Positions 6,470 through 11,480 of a DNA stretch of 17,234 bases are shown one piece after another. Location: positions 1 to 17,234 of the forward strand of contig CAZEGF010000007.1 of assembly GCA_964511965.1 (NCBI GenBank), given 5' to 3'. The notes below the pieces were generated by a model. The model was not told the origin of the DNA. It saw only the letters and a list, made by a program, of their open reading frames with translations, and made no database searches. The DNA is from JAUSNA01 sp964511965. GTDB lineage: Bacteria; Patescibacteriota; Microgenomatia; Levybacterales; GWA1-39-11. Within the stretch, counting starts at the first letter, position 1. Every line of letters starts with the position of its first letter. A program made the position numbers and the translations under genes.

Positions 6470-6510
6470 AAGTTAGTGATTAGTGAATAGTAACTAGTGA
6501 TTAGTCAAAA
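6470..6510. repeat. Word-repeat linker between rplW and rplB
   Basis: The + strand reads TTAGTGATTAGTGAATAG then TAACTAGTGATTAGTC: two 13-nt near-identical units (TAGTGATTAGTGA and TAGTGATTAGTCA) 22 nt apart, made of a TTAGTGA word. It supplies an in-frame stop just before the rplB start. Confidence 0.65.
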
Positions 6511-6912
6511 CTATTCTTTTGGTTCTCCTTTCTTCTCAGTTTTAGTTTTCGAATCTGCTTCCTTTTTCTCTTTACTTTTTGCTTTTTCCTTTTTGCTTTT
6601 ATCTTTTTCGTCATCAAGTCCTAGGTGTTCATCAAAAATTGCAATTGATTGACCTTTTTGAAGAACTACACGTGCTTTTTTGTCAGAAAAGACAGTTATT
6701 TTACGTCCTACCTTTGTATTTCTAGTGATAGAACCTTTTGTTATATTTGTCATAATTTTTATTACTTTTACTTCAAATACTTCCTCAATAGCTTTTTTAA
6801 TTTCAGTTTTGTTCGCTTTTTTATTAACTAAAAATGAGTATTTTCCCATCTGAGCATCCTTGAGTGATTGCTCTGAAATAATTGGTTTTATAATAATGTG
6901 TTGTGCTTGCAT
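6511..6912 (-). CDS. rplW: Large ribosomal subunit protein uL23 (L23) with a charged tail
   Basis: A 133-residue uL23; bacterial uL23 is usually about 95-100. It sits at the tunnel exit and is the main docking site for trigger factor and SRP. The core is clear: IIKPIISEQSLKDAQMGKYS, FLVNKKANKTEIKKAIEEVF and VKVIKIMTNI, as in the usual I..P..TEKS......Y.F.V...ANK..IK.AVE..F.V.V..V.T. From about residue 99 on there is a low-complexity Lys/Glu/Ser tail of 35 residues (DDEKDKSKKEKAKSKEKKEA). It starts 1 nt after the rplD stop. The ATG follows ACTAAT, without a Shine-Dalgarno motif. Confidence 0.96.
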   Translation of the reverse strand: MQAQHIIIKPIISEQSLKDAQMGKYSFLVNKKANKTEIKKAIEEVFEVKVIKIMTNITKGSITRNTKVGRKITVFSDKKARVVLQKGQSIAIFDEHLGLDDEKDKSKKEKAKSKEKKEADSKTKTEKKGEPKE

Positions 6913-6913
6913 A

Positions 6914-7714
6914 TTAGTCTTTTTTAGTAAGTCGATCTGTAAGATCTGTTATTGCGCTTTTCATAAAAATGATATTTTTAGATACCACAACTCCGTATGT
7001 TGAAAGGGTTCCGGCAGTTTCTAATTTTAGTCCTGCAAGATTATGAGCAGCTCTTGCTGTATTTTCGTTCTTGTCAGCAACAAAAAGTACTTTATCGGCT
7101 ATCCCTTTTTTGTTAAGTTCCATAGTTCTTAATAGCTTTGCTACTTCTTTTGTTTTTCCTGAAAAATCTCCATCAACTACTTTGATTACTCCATCTAGTG
7201 CCTTTTGTGAAAGAGCGTTAATAAGCGCTGCTTTTTTCATTTTCTTTGGGAATTTCATGGAATAATCTTGTGGATGTGGTCCAAAAACAATTCCTCCTCC
7301 AACAAAGATAGGTCCTTTTGCAGCACCGTGTCTTGCTCGTCCAGTTCCTTTTTGTCGGTATATTTTTCTTGTTGATCCGGTTACTTCAGCTCTTGTTTTA
7401 GTTGATGATGTTCCCTGTCTTTGATTGGCCAAATATACACGGACGGCTTGAGCAATAAGATTTTGATTTGGAGTAGCACCAAATACTTCAGAGGACAACG
7501 TCATTGTACCTTGTGAAGTTCCGGCAACATTTACGACAGAGACCTTTACAGTACTGTTTGAAGTTTTAACAACGGGTGTTGCAACTACCGGTTTTGAAAC
7601 TTTTACTTCAGCTTTTTTGGTTACAGGTGCTTTTTTGACAGCAATTTTTGAAACCGGTTTTTTCACAGCTTTGACTTCTTTCTTAATTGTTTTTTTAATC
7701 ACTTTCTTTTCCAT
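6914..7714 (-). CDS. rplD: Large ribosomal subunit protein uL4 (L4) with a basic N-terminal extension
   Basis: A 266-residue uL4 against about 200 in most bacteria. The core starts near residue 55 (VKVSVVNVAGTSQGTMTLSS) and has the signature QRQGTSSTKTRAEVTGSTRK, then QKGTGRARHGAAKGPIFVGG and GPHPQDYSMKFPKKMKK, the loop which lines the tunnel constriction. The first 54 residues are a Lys/Val/Ala/Pro-rich array (KKEVKAVKKPVSKIAVKKAP), resembling histone H1-type tails. No internal start precedes the core. In E. coli uL4 also autoregulates the S10 operon by promoting termination in its leader; here an intrinsic-terminator-like hairpin lies in the rplC leader (8690-8718), so an analogous role is conceivable but unproven. 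Confidence 0.95.
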   Translation of the reverse strand: MEKKVIKKTIKKEVKAVKKPVSKIAVKKAPVTKKAEVKVSKPVVATPVVKTSNSTVKVSVVNVAGTSQGTMTLSSEVFGATPNQNLIAQAVRVYLANQRQGTSSTKTRAEVTGSTRKIYRQKGTGRARHGAAKGPIFVGGGIVFGPHPQDYSMKFPKKMKKAALINALSQKALDGVIKVVDGDFSGKTKEVAKLLRTMELNKKGIADKVLFVADKNENTARAAHNLAGLKLETAGTLSTYGVVVSKNIIFMKSAITDLTDRLTKKD

Positions 7715-7749
7715 AACTAAACGCTAAACCCTAAGAACAAAACCCTTAG
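7715..7749. repeat. Word-repeat linker between rplC and rplD
   Basis: The + strand reads AACTAAACGCTAAACCCTAAG, then AACAAAAC, then CCTTAG, with the words CTAAACG/CTAAACCC shared with the linkers at 2287 and 5675. CTAAG and CTTAG give a short inverted repeat across the loop. Confidence 0.6.
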
Positions 7750-8673
7750 TTATTTAGCTTCCTCCTCTTCTTTGGTTTCTTCAGCTATAACTTCAGGTGT
7801 TTCCTCAGCAACTGCTTCTACGGGTTCAGAAACTACTTCTTCGGTAGCAGTCACTTCAACTTCCGGTTTGTCTACTTGATTTGCAACTTGTGCCTCTGCT
7901 GCTTCTGCTTTTTCTGTTTCTTCAGCTTTTGCTTCAGTTTCTTTTCTCATCTCTTCTTGTTCTTCAACTGAAGGTCCAATTTCCTCAACCTTAGCATTTT
8001 CTAGAATTTCTTCCTCAACAACCTCTTTATAAAGACCCATCGCTTTTTTGTTAACTCCACGCTTGGTGATTGTAACAATAGAGCTGATATGTCCTGGAAC
8101 AAGTCCCTTAACTAAAAGAATTCCGTCAGTAAGGTCAATAACTTCCAAATTCTTTACTGTTTTTTGATCTACTCCCATGTGCCCGGCCATTCTTTTTCCT
8201 TTATAAACTCTTCCCGGAGTTGTTGACTGACCGATTGATCCTGGAGCACGATGGCGGTCTGACTGACCATGAGTCTTTGGTCCACCTTTGAAGTGATGTC
8301 TTTTTACTCCTCCTGCAAATCCTTTTCCTTTGGAAGTACCACTAACATCTACAATATCCCCAGCTCCTAAAATTTCTTCAACGTTAACTGGAGATCCTAG
8401 CTCAACATCTTCGACTTTATCAACCTTTGATTCCTTAAAAAAACGAGGCGTCGAATTGAGCCCCGCTTTTTTTGCATGACCTTGTGTAGGTTTGTCTGCT
8501 TTCTTGTTCATGCCGTATCCGAGTTGGATTGCGTCATAGCCTTCATGATCTTTGGTCTTGACCTGAGACACGACAATACCGGACACATCAATTTTTGTCA
8601 TAGGAATTCTTCTTCCGTCCTCTAAAAATCCTTGTGTCTGTCCTAATTTTTTACCTAAGATTGTTTGTATCAT
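7750..8673 (-). CDS. rplC: Large ribosomal subunit protein uL3 (L3) with a long acidic tail
   Basis: A 307-residue uL3 against about 210 in most bacteria. It is an early 23S rRNA binder whose loop reaches the peptidyl transferase centre. The core shows MIQTILGKKLGQTQGFLEDG, VDVSGTSKGKGFAGGVKRHH, GPKTHGQSDRHRAPGSIGQS and KGKRMAGHMG; the Gln at 149 is the residue methylated by PrmB in E. coli. From about residue 216 a 90-residue tail begins that is dominated by Glu with Ala and Val and ends EETKEEEEAK; no fold is recognisable. It is the first gene after a promoter and hairpin leader, separated from rpsJ by a transporter gene. No Shine-Dalgarno motif lies near the ATG (GCTTTTGAACTTAT). Confidence 0.96.
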   Translation of the reverse strand: MIQTILGKKLGQTQGFLEDGRRIPMTKIDVSGIVVSQVKTKDHEGYDAIQLGYGMNKKADKPTQGHAKKAGLNSTPRFFKESKVDKVEDVELGSPVNVEEILGAGDIVDVSGTSKGKGFAGGVKRHHFKGGPKTHGQSDRHRAPGSIGQSTTPGRVYKGKRMAGHMGVDQKTVKNLEVIDLTDGILLVKGLVPGHISSIVTITKRGVNKKAMGLYKEVVEEEILENAKVEEIGPSVEEQEEMRKETEAKAEETEKAEAAEAQVANQVDKPEVEVTATEEVVSEPVEAVAEETPEVIAEETKEEEEAK

Positions 8674-8689
8674 ATAAGTTCAAAAGCAC

Positions 8690-8718
8690 AAAAAAAAGCG
8701 ACTACTACAGTCGCTTTT
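8690..8718 (-). terminator. Intrinsic-terminator-like hairpin in the rplC leader (putative attenuator)
   Basis: On the minus strand AAAAGCGACT-GTAGT-AGTCGCTTTT forms a 10-bp perfect stem with a 5-nt loop (stem arms 8694-8703 and 8709-8718) and runs into eight T residues (8697-8690). The T-tract ends 16 nt before the rplC ATG. A promoter at 8797-8825 lies upstream, so the hairpin is inside the rplC 5' leader. It could instead simply end the rpsJ-transporter transcript. Confidence 0.8.
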
Positions 8719-8721
8719 GTG

Positions 8722-8738
8722 ATTAAGTTACACTTAAT
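8722..8738 (-). promoter_or_regulatory. Second hairpin in the rplC leader
   Basis: ATTAAGT-GTA-ACTTAAT on the minus strand is a perfect 7-bp stem with a 3-nt loop, 3 nt upstream of the terminator-like hairpin. It is A/T-rich and weak on its own. It may be a companion structure of a regulatory leader, or chance. Confidence 0.4.
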
Positions 8739-8747
8739 CTTTAGAAG

Positions 8748-8783
8748 CTATGTAGTCAAACTAACCCTCCTTAAAGTCGTCAT
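8748..8783 (-). other. Possible leader peptide or stand-by ribosome site in the rplC leader
   Basis: The leader contains a complete 11-codon frame, MTTLRRVSLTT-stop. Inside it is a full AAGGAGG Shine-Dalgarno sequence (8766-8772), 6 nt before TTG-ACT-ACA-stop in the same frame. This strong site is about 90 nt from the rplC start, too far to serve it directly. Either frame may be chance. A translated leader upstream of a terminator hairpin would fit an attenuation design. Confidence 0.25.
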
Positions 8784-8796
8784 TTTGCTAAGGACT

Positions 8797-8825
8797 ATTA
8801 TATACGTATTTGAATTCAAATGCAA
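8797..8825 (-). promoter_or_regulatory. Promoter for rplC and the downstream ribosomal genes
   Basis: On the minus strand TTGCAT (8825-8820) and a perfect TATAAT (8802-8797) are separated by 17 nt. Transcription would begin near 8790, giving a leader of about 117 nt to rplC. The -35 box is weak (TTG only), the -10 is ideal. Confidence 0.7.
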
Positions 8826-8837
8826 CAAGTTAGAGGT

Positions 8838-9683
8838 TTATTTGAATGTGAGAAGAATAATTGCAACAAGTGCAATTACACACCCCAGAAGTTTTCTTTT
8901 TGTATCTTTGTGTTCCTTCAACAAAATTATTCCACCTAGAACAGAGAAAACCATCATTCCTTGATATATTCCGGTAACTATACTTGCGACTCCTAAAGAA
9001 AGAGCCCAAGCTAAAAGTAAACTTCCTGAAGTATTTGCAATAATTGGAATAGCTGAACGGAAATGGAGGGTTTGAATGACTTTTTTTATTCGTGTTTTCC
9101 TGTTATGCATAAAAATTGGTAACAAAATGATAGATAAAATACCCATTATCATGGCAGCACCTGTTGCGGTAGTAAATGGTGCGGCAGCTTTTAGAAAAAT
9201 GATGTCCAAAGCAGCAAAAAAAGTAGCAAAATGAGCGTATTTTACTCCTTTATCGCCTGTTATCTTTTTGGGGGAAGTAATTATTAGAAGACCAACCATT
9301 AGAAGCGCTATTGAAGCATACTCAAATGTACTCAACTTCTCTCCAAAAAAAAGAAATGAAATTAGAGCAACCCATATCAATCTTGTCCTTGAAATTATTG
9401 TTGAAAGAGAAAGATGACTGTGCTCATGCATTTTCATGGTGAAATAAACAGATAAAGTTTCACTCAAACTCAAAAGGAAAAATATCAGCAAGCTGTATGG
9501 AGTTATAACAAAGTGAAAAGCAAAAGGAAGAATACAGATGTAAATTATTGTACGTACTAACTCAAGTAACCATGCAAAAGCTGTACTATCCTTCTTTTTT
9601 CGAAGGTAGTGCCTACTTGAGAAATTAAACAAGTTGGATGAAAAACCAGCTGCGACGGCAATGAGTAGCCAAAAAGGGAACAT
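8838..9683 (-). CDS. EamA/DMT-superfamily membrane transporter inserted between rpsJ and rplC
   Basis: A 281-residue integral membrane protein with about 9-10 hydrophobic segments in two halves, as in EamA-type (10-TM drug/metabolite) permeases. Each half ends with the family's characteristic pattern: LISFLFFGEKLSTFEYASIA then LLMVGLLIITSPKK in the first, and a similar FSVLGGIILLKEHKDTKRKL then LGCVIALVAIILLTFK at the end. The substrate cannot be read from sequence. It is codirectional with rpsJ (79 nt upstream) and rplC (164 nt downstream), splitting a gene pair that is normally adjacent. TGATACACT ending 6 nt before the ATG could be an extended -10 of its own promoter. Base composition does not differ obviously from its neighbours. 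Confidence 0.8.
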   Translation of the reverse strand: MFPFWLLIAVAAGFSSNLFNFSSRHYLRKKKDSTAFAWLLELVRTIIYICILPFAFHFVITPYSLLIFFLLSLSETLSVYFTMKMHEHSHLSLSTIISRTRLIWVALISFLFFGEKLSTFEYASIALLMVGLLIITSPKKITGDKGVKYAHFATFFAALDIIFLKAAAPFTTATGAAMIMGILSIILLPIFMHNRKTRIKKVIQTLHFRSAIPIIANTSGSLLLAWALSLGVASIVTGIYQGMMVFSVLGGIILLKEHKDTKRKLLGCVIALVAIILLTFK

Positions 9684-9762
9684 GAATAAAGTGTATCAGA
9701 AATTGCAGAGAGACTACATTTTGAGAATCAAAATACAAGGATTCGAACGAAGCTAGCGGTTC

Positions 9763-10074
9763 TTACATCTTGATCTCGACGTTGACTCCACTTGGGAGGT
9801 CGAGATGAATGAGGTTTTCGATGGTACTTTCGGTTGGATTTAGAATATCAATAAGTCTTTTGTGGGTCTTTAGTTGGAAGTGCTCCCGTGCGTCTTTATC
9901 GATAAAGGCAGCCTTGTTGACCGTAAAAACGGTTCTATCTGAAGGCAATGGAATAGGTCCAACAACTTTTGCACCGGTTCTAAGAGCAGTATCAATGATT
10001 TGTTGGCACGTTGAGTCGATGATCCTAGGATCGTAACTTTTTAGCTTTACTCTGATTCTTCCTTTGTTTGCCAT
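9763..10074 (-). CDS. rpsJ: Small ribosomal subunit protein uS10 (S10)
   Basis: A 103-residue uS10, the 30S head protein that in many bacteria also works in transcription antitermination as NusE, partner of NusB. Markers: RIRVKLKSYDPRIIDSTCQQ, then IPLPSDRTVFTVNKAAFIDK and REHFQLKTHKRLIDILNPTE, matching the usual RIRLKA.DH..ID.....V..A...GA...GPIPLPT....T.L.SPH....SREQFE.RTHKRL.DI..P.. Length is normal. It follows tuf, as in the classic str/S10 junction, but the next gene is a transporter, not rplC. A strong terminator-like hairpin (10084-10110) ends 9 nt before its ATG, so its mRNA must come from read-through unless a promoter has been missed. Confidence 0.97.
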   Translation of the reverse strand: MANKGRIRVKLKSYDPRIIDSTCQQIIDTALRTGAKVVGPIPLPSDRTVFTVNKAAFIDKDAREHFQLKTHKRLIDILNPTESTIENLIHLDLPSGVNVEIKM

Positions 10075-10083
10075 ATTTAAAAC

Positions 10084-10110
10084 AAAAAAACCTCGCTTCG
10101 AAGCGAGGTT
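10084..10110 (-). terminator. Strong intrinsic terminator between tuf and rpsJ
   Basis: AACCTCGC-TTCGAA-GCGAGGTT is a perfect, GC-rich palindrome (10089-10110) followed on the minus strand by seven T residues (10090-10084). The T-tract ends 9 nt before the rpsJ ATG. It is the best terminator in the window and presumably limits transcription from tuf into rpsJ. Confidence 0.9.
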
Positions 10111-10160
10111 ATTACCAATTTGTGCTTAAACTTAATTGTCGAATGTGCGATATTACTAAA

Positions 10161-11345
10161 CTATTTAGTAATCTTGGTAACAACTCCTGCTCCAACTGTT
10201 CTTCCACCTTCACGGATAGCAAATCTCATTCCCTCTTCCATAGCGACTGGAACGATAAGGGATACATTCATCTTTGCATTATCTCCTGGCATAACCATCT
10301 CTACACCTTCTTGAAGTTTGATTTCTCCGGTTACGTCTGTTGTTCTGATATAAAATTGTGGTCTGTATCCTGAGAAGAAAGGAGTGTGTCGTCCGCCTTC
10401 TTCTTTGGTAAGAATGTAAACTTCAGCTTCAAATTCTGTGTGAGGTGTGATAGATCCTGGTTTTGCAAGAACTTGTCCACGCTCAACATCCTTTTTCTCT
10501 ACTCCACGAAGGAGAAGTCCAGCATTATCTCCTGCTTGACCTTCATCAAGTTGTTTTCGGAACATCTCAATTCCAGTAACAATTGTCTTTGTAGTAGGTC
10601 TCATTCCAACGATCTCAAGCTCTTCATTTAGCTTAACCATTCCTCTTTCAATTCTTCCGGTTACAACTGTTCCTCGACCTTTGATTGAGAAAACGTCCTC
10701 AACAGGCATAAGGAAAGGCTTATCAATTGGACGGTCTGGTGTTGGGATGTAACTATCAACAGTATCCATGAGCTCAAGAATAGCTTTTTCTGCTTCTGGA
10801 TCTCCTTCAAGAGCCTTAAGTGCTGAACCTTTAATGATTGGGGTTGTGTCTCCAGGATATTGATACTTTGTAAGAAGTTCCCGTACTTCCATTTCAACAA
10901 GTTCCAAAAGTTCTGGATCTTGAACCATATCAACCTTATTCATGAATACAACGATTGAAGGGACTCCAACTTGTCGTGCAAGAAGGATATGTTCTCTTGT
11001 TTGAGGCATTGGACCATCTGGAGCACTGACAACAAGGATAGCTCCGTCCATTTGAGCAGCTCCTGTGATCATGTTTTTGATGTAATCAGCGTGTCCTGGA
11101 GCGTCAATATGAGCGTAATGACGTGTTGCTGTTTCGTATTCTTGGTGGGAAATGTTAATCGTAACTCCTCTTTCTCTTTCTTCAGGAGCATTGTCGATGT
11201 CAGCGTATGATCGTGCTTCGGCTAAACCCTTTTTTGCTAAAACTGTAGTAATAGCAGCGGTTGTTGTGGTCTTACCGTGATCAACGTGACCGATTGTACC
11301 GATATTAACGTGTGGTTTTGTTCTATCAAATTTTGCTGTTGCCAT
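10161..11345 (-). CDS. tuf: Translation elongation factor Tu
   Basis: A 394-residue EF-Tu, the GTPase that delivers aminoacyl-tRNA to the ribosome. All GTP-binding motifs are intact: GHVDHGKT at 19-26 (P-loop), the switch I RGVTIN near 59-64, DAPGH at 81-85, NKVD at 136-139 and GSALKALEG further on. Domains 2 and 3 follow (KGRGTVVTGRIERGMVKLNE; the closing GGRTVGAGVVTKITK is standard). The length is that of a normal bacterial EF-Tu. The genes usually found upstream in the str operon (rpsL, rpsG, fusA) are absent: tuf is the first gene here, divergent from a serine hydrolase, and has its own promoter (11403-11431) and a structured leader. Confidence 0.99.
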   Translation of the reverse strand: MATAKFDRTKPHVNIGTIGHVDHGKTTTTAAITTVLAKKGLAEARSYADIDNAPEERERGVTINISHQEYETATRHYAHIDAPGHADYIKNMITGAAQMDGAILVVSAPDGPMPQTREHILLARQVGVPSIVVFMNKVDMVQDPELLELVEMEVRELLTKYQYPGDTTPIIKGSALKALEGDPEAEKAILELMDTVDSYIPTPDRPIDKPFLMPVEDVFSIKGRGTVVTGRIERGMVKLNEELEIVGMRPTTKTIVTGIEMFRKQLDEGQAGDNAGLLLRGVEKKDVERGQVLAKPGSITPHTEFEAEVYILTKEEGGRHTPFFSGYRPQFYIRTTDVTGEIKLQEGVEMVMPGDNAKMNVSLIVPVAMEEGMRFAIREGGRTVGAGVVTKITK

Positions 11346-11359
11346 ATGTCTATTATATG

Positions 11360-11396
11360 TTGGCTTTCGCCAAAAAGAAACACCTTTTTAAGGTGT
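11360..11396 (-). promoter_or_regulatory. Structured tuf leader: terminator-like hairpin plus GAAA tetraloop hairpin
   Basis: On the minus strand ACACCTT-AAA-AAGGTGT (11396-11380) forms a 7-bp stem followed by TTCTTTTT, then TTGGC-GAAA-GCCAA (11373-11360) forms a 5-bp stem closed by a GNRA-type tetraloop. Both lie between the promoter and the ATG. The first resembles a weak intrinsic terminator. An alternative AAAAAG/CTTTTT pairing would compete with it. Confidence 0.65.
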
Positions 11397-11402
11397 GAAA
11401 GA

Positions 11403-11431
11403 ATAATACAATACATGGTAAATTTCGTCAA
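11403..11431 (-). promoter_or_regulatory. Promoter for tuf
   Basis: TTGACG (11431-11426), a 17-nt spacer and TATTAT (11408-11403) on the minus strand: five of six matches in each box at ideal spacing. Transcription would start near 11396, giving a leader of about 50 nt. A second TATAAT at 11357-11352, 6 nt before the ATG, might give a leaderless transcript. Confidence 0.8.
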
Positions 11432-11465
11432 GTAGTAAATTGAGGGAAAACTTTATCCCAACAGC

Positions 11466-11474
11466 TGCTACAAT
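11466..11474 (+). promoter_or_regulatory. Extended -10 element of the serine hydrolase gene
   Basis: TGC-TACAAT is an extended -10 (TG at 11466-11467, TACAAT at 11469-11474). Its distance of 6 nt to the ATG predicts transcription starting at or next to the start codon. No convincing -35 box is seen, which extended -10 promoters can do without. Confidence 0.55.
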
Positions 11475-11480
11475 CAACCT

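Noticed and set aside
9720..9762. GGATTCGAAC resembles the T-arm of a tRNA on the minus strand
   Set aside because: The flanking bases do not form a T-stem, acceptor stem or anticodon arm, and the gap is too short for a tRNA here.
10068..10373. Open frames on the + strand across the tuf 3' end and tuf-rpsJ gap
   Set aside because: They lie opposite tuf and the terminator hairpin and encode no recognisable protein.
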